Below the pieces are notes generated by a model, which did not search any database, had not been told where the DNA came from, and worked only from the letters and a program-made list of their open reading frames with translations. The translations under genes and the position numbers were made by a program. Shown piece after piece: positions 11,206-22,800 of a stretch of 64,000 nt of DNA (position 1 is its first letter; every line of letters begins with the position of its first letter). The DNA is taken from the NCBI GenBank assembly GCA_026419785.1, contig JAODTK010005603.1, positions 62,001-126,000 of the forward strand. Reading direction: 5' to 3'. Source of the DNA: Sclerodactyla briareus. Taxonomy: Eukaryota; Echinodermata; Holothuroidea; Dendrochirotida; Sclerodactylidae.

Positions 11206-12419
11206 GACGCTAACATTGCCCGAATTGCTCATTGCACAAACTTATTTATAAGAGAAGATTACGCTTAAACGAAATAGTATACGAAGAATTAACTGTAACT
11301 GTAATAAATGTCAAGACACATTACCACTGCATCTCTTCTTACGTCTTAGCCACTGTTACCCCATGGAAATCAATAAGCGCCTAACCTGAAGCCCTACGAC
11401 CGGCTAACACAGTGATGCAATTGAAGGTGATGCGCGCCTAACATCAACTACCCGACCCCCCCCCCCTCCCCCATTCGGTCTAAAACAGTATTTCAATATG
11501 TACTCAAGGAGACGCTTTTGCCAGAGCATAACGCCTGCCTTAACCGTTACTGCCATAGAGAGCAACGAGCGCTAACAACTACCTTGAATTCCACTTACAG
11601 ACGAAGTCCGCTCTCGTCAAACTTCCTCCAAAGATCGTGAAGTGCGGTGGTAACCAGAAAACAGTCCACCAGACTGCGCCGGGCCGCCCATGCAACCCGG
11701 TTTTATTACTCGCTATAGGCTCTGATTGGCGGACAAAGGTTAGTCACCAACTAGCTGGCTGCCTTCTAGAATGGTCAACCAGGAGCTCCATAAGTTTTTT
11801 CGGCTCAAATAATTCCTAAAGCTTGTCCTAATAGGCTGCCCAGATCCACAGATATCAAGGAGCATCCGGCTCGCCGACTGGCCCGATTGGCTGGCCATTC
11901 ATCTATTAACGGCACGGCACTTAAACCCTGTCTGAAAACACGGGCACGCGGCTGTTGTCGCATCAACGTGACCCGTGGCTCTACACTTCCCAGTCAGGAC
12001 GTAAGGGCTAAGCCACGTGCCGTTCTCATGGTCACGGGCAGCGGAAGTCCCGCCCCACCGCAGGTGTTACTGCTATCCGCAATTCTAGGAAAAAGGGTTG
12101 GCCTCCACGTGTGTTTCATTGCTCAAGGCGGAGGAAAAGCTTTCCGGGGTGTTATATCTGCTCAAGTCCCGGGAGTTGGCATTTTCGCCTATCGTTAACG
12201 ACCACTTGTTGAAACTGGATCAAGGAACCATACTATCACAATGAGGACAAATGGTGTGGCTTCGAAAATGCGGCCAGGGACAGTTGGGGGATCGCCACAT
12301 TTTGCGTTGTAAGAAGAATGATAAAATTCAGGTGAAAAATAATTTTATATCCAAGATTGCCTGACTTGATGGAAGCACAAAAGTGTAATTAAGTTTCGCG
12401 AGCGATCGCGCGCAGTTGC
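11206..12419. other. No recognised gene; GC-rich middle part
   Basis: It has a C-run at 11456-11471 and two partly similar blocks (about 11340-11420 and 11530-11590, both with AGCGC(C)TAAC). A GC-rich stretch 11680-12200 has a 103-codon frame of no recognised family. Confidence 0.5.
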
Positions 12420-12915
12420 ATTTTAGTTCTGTGTTAAGCGGCTTTTCCATGCAGAGGGGCGGGCGGCGTGAGTTTAAAATCGCTCACCGTTATTTCCAAT
12501 GGAGCCATTTCCATGCACGCGGGCGGGCGGGCGTTTTCCTTAATCGGTCATGTTGCGATTTTTTACGCCGGCCCGCATGCCCGCGTGGTATTTCGTAATC
12601 AAAATTTAGGGGGATTTCCCTGGCATCTACTGGCTTGTAGCCCGAGCGGCAGAGTAGAGAAACAATGTTATGTTCAAATCATGTTCCAAGCAACACTTCC
12701 TAACTGTTTCAACACTCGTAGAGATATTTAAACATTCTTTCATTTTTTACGGCCCTTCCCCGGTACACCTATTGAACACTAATGAATGTTTGTTTTTTTA
12801 AACCATTGACGTGTCAAGTTGTGTAACTTAAATCCTCCAAAACCGCCAATTGTGAAGTTTAATTGTATTTTAGGCGCTATCGTTGACATTTAGAACAACG
12901 AGTAGTCTAAGAACT
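12420..12915 (-). repeat. GC-rich dispersed repeat family G, copy 2 (inverted)
   Basis: Reading the minus strand reproduces copy 1 in order. On the plus strand: TTTCCATGCACGCGGGCGGG, AATCGGTCATGTTGCGATTT, GGCTTGTAGCCCGAGCGGCA, GAGAAACAATGTTATG, CCAAAACCGCCAATTGTGAA, GGCGCTATCGTTGACATTTA. It lies directly upstream of the LINE at 12930. Confidence 0.8.
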
Positions 12916-14539
12916 ATTAGATCATTATTAGATCATGTTCGTCAAAAATATTAGATCATGTCTACACCACGAGGCCAGACCGAATGTACACACGAAGTGC
13001 CGCGACGATGAAGGGTTTAAGGGACCAGTACCCCCATTCTTGTTAAGTGGAAACGTAAAAAAGTATGTCAAACCTCCTAAGGAACAAGAAATAGTCTATG
13101 GAGGGTTATCGCCGCCATTATTGACAATAGATGTAAATGCATTTCAACACGACCTTCAAAAATTGTCATGGGATGGGTATTGAGTGAGTTAGATGTAAAC
13201 CTCTCGTTCGAAGCCTGGTCGAGCATCTTCTTAAGTATTGTTGACAAACACGCACCACTCAAAGTTAAGAGGATTAAAACCAAACACCAACAACAGTGTT
13301 AACTAGGAGATTAGGCAGGGCTATCTACAGAAGGAATCAGCAAAGTAAACGACCAGATACCTATCGAGTTGGGGAGAAAATAAAAGTGGTTAGCTTGAGT
13401 GGCTAAGCAGGGGTACTTTAAGGATGCTATTGTAAACAGCAAATGTGATGGATTCGAAAGCCGTGTGGCAGCTCCAAGGAAATGTTTCAGGGCAAAGACA
13501 CTAACATGCAGAGTCAGCAAAGAAAAAATGCAATAAAGCAAGATGGTAAATAAAACTAGTAACAAATGCTCTTGATATTGCAAATGAATTCAACGTATTT
13601 TTTACTTCGGTGTCCACTAGGTATACTACTAATGACAAAGGAAACGGCGGAGGTAACGTTATATGGATAGTGTTCGTAATTTCACATGTACCAAATTACC
13701 AGACGGATTCACCTTTAGAATCCCAGAGATGACCAGAGATTATGTGTTTAATTCTCTTATATCTCTTGATTGTACGAAGGCCACCGGTCTGGATGAAATC
13801 AGTGCCTATTGTCTCAAGTTATCCGCTACAGAAAAAATTAACGGACAGCATCACCCATATACTCAATCGTAGTATAAAAAGTTCCACTTTTCCCGCTCAG
13901 TGGAAAAAAACGAAATATTCCCATTTTCAAGAGTGGATTCCTCGCGTGAGTTCCAACTACCGCCTATCTCAATATTGCCGTGACTATCTAAGATCGGGAC
14001 ACACCATGTCATGGGCTCTTTTTACACGCAAGATTCTAAATGCATATGGACTGAAACGTGAGTCACAATCAGGCTTCAGGGGAGGTCATTCATGCGAAGC
14101 AAACCCTATGGAAAGATATTGATGACTGGAATAAAGCTATTGAAAAGTATGATAATGGGTACTTAGGTGGTTCGTATTTTAGACTTAAAAAAAGCTTCGG
14201 TTCAGTGAATCATGTCATATTTAATGATAGCTGTCAGTTGTACGTCTGTCAGATCAATCCGTGCGTGGTTCGGGTCTTATTTATCGAATCGACAAGGCAC
14301 CTGTGTTGATGGTGTATTATCGCCCCCTATGTTCGTGACCTCGACGTCCACTACTATCTGTATATATTTGATGACATGGATCACGTTATCAATCACTGTT
14401 CAGTTGATATAGTACGCGGACCGATTACGACTCTATATGTGAAAGGGAAATCGATAAGTGATCTAATAGAAATAAATGACGACATGGCCAGTCAGTAAAA
14501 TGGTGTAAACATTAATGAAATGGTGTTCATTAATCGCTG

Positions 14540-15058
14540 CATGGTCACACGCATATGTTTATAACGTATCAAATCGAACGTGCTATCACTCAGGGGCTAT
14601 GGTGAAGGGATCCATTGTACATTAGATGTTTTTATTGAGCGCGATTACCAGTGCCACGAGCGCATATCAGAACGTTTTGAATAGAACTTGTATGTATCAT
14701 TTACGCAAGTACATGGAAATAACACGCGCGATGGAATATTTTCACGCGCAATGTAATGCGCGTTGCTCCATAGAGTACGCGTTGGCTTGAAAACATAGAG
14801 CATAATTAGGAACTAGAGGGCGTACTGTTCGGCACGCTCGCGTCAAGAAAGAGCCTACACCACACACAAACATATATTACAACTTCGTAATTAACTGGTC
14901 AGTATACGTGCGCTTATAAACCATCATCAATTGCGGGGGTTAATTCTAACTCTGGATGCACTCGGCTGGCCCTCGTGCATCGCTTTAATTAACCCCTGGT
15001 CCTGCATTACCTTGTGGATAAAACACGCTCGACCGTTGATTAACCCCTAAATAAATAG
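14540..15058. other. About 500-bp block inside the LINE
   Basis: LINE homology stops after EINDDMA and EMVFIN (14470-14535) and resumes at KCMLV (about 15070), leaving about 500 bases with no counterpart in such elements. It contains a nested hairpin at 14935-14994. It could be a non-autonomous insertion. Confidence 0.6.
14935..14994. other. Nested inverted repeat (hairpin)
   Basis: The outer arms GGGGTTAATT and AATTAACCCC and the inner arms GATGCAC and GTGCATC are exact complements, around a 13-base loop TCGGCTGGCCCTC. Confidence 0.75.
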
Positions 15059-16029
15059 CAAGTGTAACGAAGTGCATGCTGGTTGTTTCAAGACAGAGAC
15101 TAGGTTCCATGCCACGAAACAGCATCTCACTAACCCGTCGCAAAATTTAGATATTGAAAACGTACAATGTGAAAAAATACTGGGTGTTAATATTGAACAA
15201 TCAGTGACTCATTCGTAAGAAGTAGCCAACAGACTGGCTCTGCTAAGGCGCATAAAACCTTTCATCGATACCAATACTTGTATTTTGTTTTATAACGAGC
15301 TATATTTGTTCCCTTACTAGAGTACTGTAACTTAGTATAGGGCCAAAGTAGTGATAGCACTATGTTAGAATGTCGCCTGCAGAAATCTGCGGTAAGATTA
15401 ATAACAAATGCAACTTTCGAGGACAGATCTGAAGATTCGTTCGATGCTTTATGTTGGTCCTCACTTGAGAGGCGCTAAAGTGTAAAAGAATACTAGGTCT
15501 ATAAGGCTCTTACGTCTGCGCTCCATTATATTGCCGATATGTTCCGTTTCACCAACGATGTACATCACAGTTCTCTCAAGTCCACAACACGTATTGATTT
15601 ATTTCTTGAAGGGGGGAAGCACTCAATACATATGAATACCTTCTCTTATGTTGCTGCCAAAAATTGAAACGAACTGCCCATTGAATGTAGAAATGCCAAT
15701 TCCGTAACATCTTTTAAACATCTTATCACGCAGATTTAACTAATTTATTGTTTTTGTAAATTTTTCCGTTATGAATTGTTTTTCGTATTTCAACTCCACT
15801 CAATTTTTAGGTTTTTTTTTTATTTATATATATATATTTCGAAAGTTTTTTTTTTTTTAATACTGTGGGCATTTATAACTCCAGTGTTTGCTGAACGTTT
15901 ATGTGAATTTCTGTATACGTCTTATTGTTCTTCGTTTATCTGTTTTACTTGTATTTATTCATCAAAGGGCCTCAGGTGAGATTAAGCTTTCTACCTAACC
16001 GAGTTTACCCTTGAAGGTTTAAATAAGAA

Positions 16030-16330
16030 AAAAAAAAATTAACACCGGTGTTTAGGTTTTAACACTATAGTAGCCTATGCGTCCCGGTGTTTTTGAAAAT
16101 AATAATAATAATTATAATAATGATCATACTATAATATAATAAAAAAAAAATCAAATAACATAATAACAATAATAATAATAGTAGGCTCACGTTTCTTATA
16201 TAGCGCATATACTTACGAGGTGCGTGATTTCGAGAAAACGCCCGCCTGCCGTGCGCGTTCATTAAGCGGGTCACTCGTGTTGTCCGCTGCCCTTCCAGCC
16301 CGCTTGCATGGAAACACGGCTTTATATTAA
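16030..16330. repeat. GC-rich family G, rearranged copy 3
   Basis: AACACCGGTGTTTAGG and the TAA-rich run (16099-16182) match the outer part of family G; GAGAAAACGCCCGCCTGCC and GCTTGCATGGAAACACGG match the inner part. The middle is missing. AACACCGGTGTT is a perfect 12-bp palindrome. Confidence 0.6.
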
Positions 16331-16339
16331 TTTGGCCAC

Positions 16340-16807
16340 CTGTCTGGCCCCAATTGAAAATGTCTCTCTCATGCGCCTGTGTCCGCAGAAAATATCAAAC
16401 TGGGTCCGAACTTCGTTTTTTTTCGAGTGAAAAACTGCACAATTCAAGGGATAGGTCAGAGAGGATCAGTACAATGTTGTTGTTCAAACTGGATCCTGCA
16501 AAATCTCGCGCTCCGCACGAACGTAGTGGTGGTGGCCTTGTCCATTTCGATTGATTCTTTCATGACCTAACCTCACTTGCATCCGTTGCATCGATTTCAG
16601 AATCACAGCACCCAACGCAAAACCTCGAAATTGATCCCTGCTGCTTACTGCAGTCCCATGAGGTCATGGGAAAGTGCCATTTCCCTCAATCAGGGGGTCC
16701 GTCAACAAAGCATTCCCTTGTACTTTACGCTCCACCCGTAGTGGCGCTGCGCTTACTAGTTATCAACTTGTCCGTCCCCCAAATCGCCAACACAAATCGC
16801 CGCCCTC
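16340..16807 (+). mobile_element. hAT-like element X, copy 3 (right part only)
   Basis: It matches the right halves of copies 1 and 2: CATGCGCCTGTGTCCGCAGA, GGATCCTGCAAAATCTCGCG, CTCCGCACGAACGTAGTGG, and the terminus CGCCAACACAAATCGCCGCC. The left end is missing, replaced by a GC-rich repeat fragment. The 34-bp satellite begins immediately after its terminus. Confidence 0.7.
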
Positions 16808-19800
16808 AGAAGTGCAGTTTCTGTACCGGTAGGATTTGTTTTTGTAGTAAGTAGGGGGTATCTGTGCAGTTCCTGTGCGTAGAATGGGGGACATCTGTGT
16901 AGTTCTGTGCTGGTAGGAGAATGTTTTTGTTGGTAAGTTATGGAGGTCTCTTGCAGTTCTGTGCTGTAGGATGGGGTCATCTTTGCAGTCTTGCTGGTAG
17001 GATGGGGGTCACCTGTGCAGTTCTGTGCTGGGAGGATGGGTGGTCATCTGGGCAGTTCTGTGCTGGTAGATGGGGGTCATCTGTGCAGTTCTGTGCTGTA
17101 TGATGTTTTTTGTTTGATAAGTAGGGGGTCATTCTGTGGACATTCTGTGCTGGTAGATGGGGTCATCTGTGCGTTTTCTGGGCTGGAGGATGTTTTTGTG
17201 TAAGTAGGGTGGTCACTGTTGCCGTTTCTTGCTAATAGGGGATGGGGTCATCTGTGGAGCAGTTCTGTGCAGGTAGATGTTTTTGTTGGGAGGCATGGGG
17301 GTCATCGTGTGCCGTTTCTGCTGCTGGTAGAATGGGGGTCAGCCTTTGCATTTCTGTGCTGATATGATAATGTGTTTTTGTTGGTAATTGGGGTCATTTG
17401 TGCAGATCTGTGCTGGAAGGATGGGCGTCATCTGTGCAGTTCTGTGCTGGAGGATGTTTTCTGTTGGTATATGGGGGTCATCTGCGCAGTGTTTTTGCTG
17501 GTAGGATGGGGCGTCATCTGTGCAGTTCTGCGCTGGTAGGATGTGTTTGTTGGTAGTATGGGGGTCATCTGTGCAGTGTCACTGTGCGGTAGTGGGGGTC
17601 ATCGGTGCAGTTCTGTGCTGGTGGATGTTTTTTGTTGGTAGATGGGGTATCGTGCAGTTTCTTGTGCTGGTAGAATGGGGTCATCTGTGCAGCTTCGGTG
17701 CTGGGTAGGATGGGGGCTTCATCTGTGCATTTCTGTAACTGGTAGGATTTTTGTTGGTCAGATGTGGTCCTCTGTGCAGTTCTGTGCTGTAGGATGTTTT
17801 TTGTTGGTAGGATGGGGTTCATCGTGCAGTTCTTGCTGGTAGGCTGGGGGTCATCTGTGCAGTTCTGGGCTGTAAGTAATGGGGTCATCTGTGCAGTTCT
17901 GTGCTGTAGGATTTGTCATCTGGGCAGTTCTGTGCTGGTAGGATGGGGGGTCATCTGTGAGTTCTGTGCTGTAGGATTTTCTTGTTGGTAGGATGGGGGT
18001 CATCGGTGAATTTATGTGCTGGTAGGAATGGGCGTCAGTTGTGCCGTTCTGGTGCGGGATTATGGGGTCATCTGTGGCAGTTCTTTGCTGGTAGGATGGG
18101 GGTCATCTGTGCAGTTTGTGGCCGGTAGGATGGGGTCATCTGTGGCATTGGGTGCTGGTGGATATTTCGGTTGGTAAGTAAGGGTGGGGGTCATCTGCGC
18201 AGTTCTTTGCTGGTTAGGATGGGCGTCCCATCTGTGGCCGTTCTGTTCTGGTAGGACTTTATTTTTTGTGTGGAAGTATGGGGGTCATCTGTGCTTTTCT
18301 GGGTGGTAGGATGGGGGTCATTTGTGCAGTTCTGTACTGGTAAGTATGGTGTCAATCTTTGCAGTTCTGTGCTGGTAGTATGGGGGTCATCTTGGAGTTC
18401 TGTGCGGGGTAGGAATGTTTTTGTGGTAGGATGGGGGTCAACTGTGCAGTTCTGTGCTGGTTGAATGGGGGTCTTTCTGTTGCAGTTTCGTGCTGTAAGT
18501 TATGGGTGTCATCTGTGCAGTTCTGTTCTGGTAGGATGGGGTCGTCTGTGCAGTTTCTGGGCTTGTAGGCATGGTCGTCATCTGTGCGTGTTCTGTACTG
18601 GTAGGAATGTTTTTGTTTGTTTAGGATGGGGGTCATCTGTGCAGTTTGTGCTGGTAGGATGGGGTCATCTTGTGCAGGTTCTGTGCGGGTAGTATGTTTT
18701 TGTTGGTAGGATGGGGGTCATCTGTGCAGTTCTGTGCTGGTAATAGGGGGGTCATGTTGGCGTCGTGCGGAAGTATGTTGGGTCATCTGTGCAGTTCTTT
18801 GCTGGTAGGATGGGGGGTCATCTGTGGCAGTTGTCTGTGCTCGTAAGTTTGGTCATCTGTGCATTTCTGTGCTGGTAGGATTTGGGGTCATCGGTGGGAG
18901 TTCTGTGCTGGTAAGATGTTCTTGTTGGTAGGAAGGGGGGATCATCTTTGCAGTTCTTTGCCTGGTAGTATGGGGTCATCTGTGCAATTCTGTGCTGGTA
19001 GGATGGGGTCATCCTTGGAGTTCTGTGCTGGTAGGATTTTTTGTTGGTAGGAATGGGGGTCATCTGTGCAGTTCTGTTCAGGTAGGATGGGGGTCATCTG
19101 TGCAGTTTTTTGCTGGTAGGATTTTCTTGTGTGGTAGGATTGGGGTATCGTGCAGTTATGTGGCTGGTAGGATTGGGGTCATTTGTGGCGTTCTGTGCGG
19201 GAAGTATGAGGGTCATCTGTGCAGTTTCTGTGCTGGTAAGTATGGGGGTCATCTGTGCAGTTTTGTGCTGGTAGTAAAAAAAATGGGGTCATCCGTTGGC
19301 AGTTCGTGCTGGTGGGATGGGGGGCATCTGTGCAGTTCTGTGCTGGTAGTATGGGGGTCATTTGTGTAAGTTCTGCTGTGCTGTTAGGATGTTTTCTGTT
19401 GTAAAGTATGGGGTCATCTGCGCAGCTTCTTTGCTGGTAGGAATGGGCCGTCATCTGTGCGGTTCTGTGCTGGTAGGATGTTTTTTGTTGGTGGTAGAGG
19501 GGGTCATCTGTTCAGTTCTGTGCTGGTAGAGGGGTCATCTGTGCAGTTCTGTGCTGTAGATGGGCGTCATCTGTGCAGTTCTGTACTGGTAGGATGTTTT
19601 GTGTTGGTAGATGAGGGTCATCTGAATGCAGTTCTGTGCTGGTAGGATGGGGGGGGGGTCTTCTGTGCGTTCTGTGCTGGTAGATGTTTTTGTTGGTAGG
19701 ATGGGGGTCATCTGTGCAGTTCCGTGCTGGTAGGATGGGGGTCCATTTGTGCAGTTCTGTGCGGGAATTATGGGGGATCATCTGTTGCCGTTCTGTGCTG

Positions 19801-22800
19801 GTAAGGATGGGGGTCATCTGTGCAGTTCTGTGCTGGTAAGGTGGGTTCACTGTGCAGTTTCTGGCTGGTAGGATGGGGGTCTGTGGGTCCTCTGTCTAGT
19901 TCTGTGCGTCGATTTTTTGTTGGTAGATGTGGGTCATCTGTGCAGTTCTGTGCTGTAGGATGGGGGTCATCGTGCAGTGTGTGCTGGTAGAGATGTTCTT
20001 GTTGGTAGGATGTGGGGTCATCGTGGCAGTTTGTGCTGTCGGATGGGGGTCTTTGTCATTTCTGTACTGGTAGATGTTTTTGTTGGTATGATGGGGGTCA
20101 TCTTTGCGTTTTTCTGTGCTGGTAGGATGGGGGTCTCTGTAAGTTCTGTGCTGGTAGTGATGGGTAATACATTTGGGGCAGTTCCTGTTCTGATGGATAT
20201 GTATTTGTTGGTAAGTATGGGGGGTCATCTGTGCAGTGCTGTGCGGTAGGTGGGGGTCATATCTGTTGCAGTTCTGCTGCTGGTAGGATGGGGGTCATCT
20301 GTGCAGTTCTGTTCTGGTAGGATGGTGGGTCGTCCGTGTAGTTCTGTGCTGGTAGGATGGGGTCATCTGTGCATTTCTGTGCTGGTAAGTAGGGGGCTAT
20401 CTGTTGCATTCTGTGCTTGTAGGATGTTTTTTTTGGTAGTAATGGGTGTCATCTGTGCATTCTGTGCTGGTATGACGGGGTCTCTGTGGCAGTTCCTGTG
20501 CTGGTAGGATGTTTTGTTGGTAGCATGGGGGTCATCTGTGCAGTTCTGTGCGTGTTGAATGGGGGTCATCTGTGCGTTCTGTGCTGGAGGATGGTTTTTT
20601 TGTTGGTAGGCAGGGGGTCGCGCGTGTCAGTTATTCGGTAAGGATGAGGGTCACCTGTTAGTTCTTTGCGATGGATGAGGGTCATTTGTGCAGTTCTGTG
20701 CTGGTAGGATTTTTTTTGTTGCTCATATGGGGTCATCCGTGCAGGTAGGATGGCTTTTTGTGGGAGTATGAGGGTCATCTGTGCTTCTTTGCTGGTTGGT
20801 GGGGGTCATCTGTGCAATTCTGTGCTGGTAGGATGGGGGTCATCTTTGCAGTTCTGTGCTGGTAGAATGTTTTTGTTGGTAGGTATGAGGGCATCTGTGT
20901 CAGGTAGGATCTTTTTTGGTTGGTAAGTATGGGGTCATCTGTGCATTTCTGTGCTGGTAGATGGGGTCATCTGTGCAGTTCTGTGCTGGTAGATGTTTTT
21001 GTTGGTAGTAATGGGGGTTCTTGTGCAGTTCCTGTGCTGGCAGGATGGGGTTCATTTGTCAGTTTCTGTGCTGGAAGGATGGGGGGTCATTGGGGTGCAG
21101 TTCTGTGCTGGCAGGATGGGCGTCATCTGTGCATTTCTGTGCTGGTAGGTTTTTCTGTGGTAGTTGGGGTTTCATCTGCTCATCTTCTTTGCTGGTAGGA
21201 TGGGCGTCATCTGGGCGTTCTGTTGCTGCGTAGATGTTTTTGGTTGGTACTATGGGGGTCATCTGTGCAGTTTCTGTGCTGGTAGGACGGGGTCATCTGT
21301 GAAGTTCTGTGCTGGTAGGATGTTTTTGTTGTTATAATGGGGGGTCATGTGGCAGTTCGCGTGTGCTGGGAGAAGGGTCTCTGTGCAGTTTCTGTGCTGG
21401 TAGGATGGGGTCATTCTGTGCAGTTCTGTGCTGGTAGGATGGGTTTTTTGTGGTAGGATCGGGGTCATCTGTGCAATTCTGTGCTGGTAGGATGGGGGTC
21501 ATCCTGTGCAGTTCTGTGCGGGTAGGATGTTTTCGTTGGTAGGATGGCGGGGTCACTGTGCAGTTTTCTGTGCTGGTTGGATGGGGGTCATTTGGTGCAG
21601 TTCCTGTGCGGGACGTATTGGGGTCATCTGGCATTTCTTTGCTGGAGATGGGGTCCAGCTGTGGCAGTTCTTGCTGGTAAGTATTGGGGGTCATCTGTGC
21701 AATTCTGTGCTGGTAGGATGTTTTTGTTGGTAGGAGGGGGGTGATGTGTGTATGTGCGGGGTAGGATGAGGTTTCACCTGTGTGTGTCTGTGCTGATAGG
21801 ATGAAGAACATTTGTGCGTTCCTGGCTTGTAGGATTTTTTTGTTGATAAGTATGAGGTCATCTGTGCATTCTTTGCTGGTTGGATGGGGTCAATTTGTGC
21901 AGTTTCTGTGCGGTCGGATGAGGTCATCGTGCAGTGTTTGTGCTGGTAGGATGTTTTGTTGGTAGATGAGGGTCATCGGTGCCGGGGGAATGTTTTTGTT
22001 GTAAGTATTAGGGGTCTCTTGCAGTTTCTGTGCTGGTCGGAGGGGGTTTTTTTTTGCCCCAAAAAAGCGTGCAGTTCTGTGCTGGGTAGGATGTTTTTGT
22101 TGGGTAAGATGGGGTCTCTGTTCATTCTGTGCGGTAGGATGTTTTTGTTTGGTAAGTATAGGGGGTCATCTCGTGCAGTCTCTTGCTGGTAGATGTTTTT
22201 GTTGGTAAGTAGGGTTCTCTGTGCAGTCTGTGATGGGTAGGATGCTGGTCATCTTGTACAGTTCGGACTGGAGAGGATGGGGAATCATCTTGTGCAGTTA
22301 TGTGCTGGAAGGATTTTTTTTTTTGTACGTTGGGGGTCATCTGTGCATTCCTGTGCTGGTAGGATGTGGGTCATTTGTGGAGTTTCGGTCTGTGGCTGGT
22401 GGTCATCTGTGCAGTTCTGTGCTGGTATGATGGTTTTGTTGGTAAGTATGGGGGTCATCGTGGCGGTAGATGTTTTTTGTTGGTATGTATGGGGTTCATC
22501 TGTGCCAGTTCTGTGCGGTAGGAATGGGGGGTCATCTGTGCATTTCTGTGCTGGTAGGATGGGGGTCTCGGTGCAGTTCGTGCTGGTAGGGTGTTTTTAT
22601 GTTGGTAAGTATGGGGGTCATCTGTGCATTCGGTGCTGCTCGGAGTTTTTTGTTGGTAAGCATGGGGGTCATCTGTTCAGTTTTTTTCCGTGCTTTAGGA
22701 TGGGGGTCATTTTGTGCATGTCTGTGCTGGAAGGATGGCGGTCATCTGTTTCAGTTCTTGTGCTGGAGAATGGGGGTCATCTGTGCATTTCTGTGCTGGG

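Larger units (their letters stand above)
12930..16040 (+). mobile_element. Decayed CR1/L2-like LINE, nearly full ORF2 region
   Basis: In order: linker FEAWSSIFLSIVDKHAPLKV (13207-13266), reverse transcriptase blocks LDCTKATGLDEISAYCLKLS (from 13763), QSGFRGGHSC (14067), the block ending SVNHVIF, then SIRAWFGSYLSNRQG (14246), and a YADD site recognisable with one extra base at 14412. After a foreign block comes LALLRRIKPF (15238), RLQKSAVRLI (15374), then RIDLFLEGGKHSIHMNTFSY and NWNELPIECRNANSVTSFKH, stopping at 15739. The 3' tail GGGCCTCAGGTGAGATTAAG (15967-15986) is typical of CR1/L2-like elements. Many frame shifts; inactive. Confidence 0.88.
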
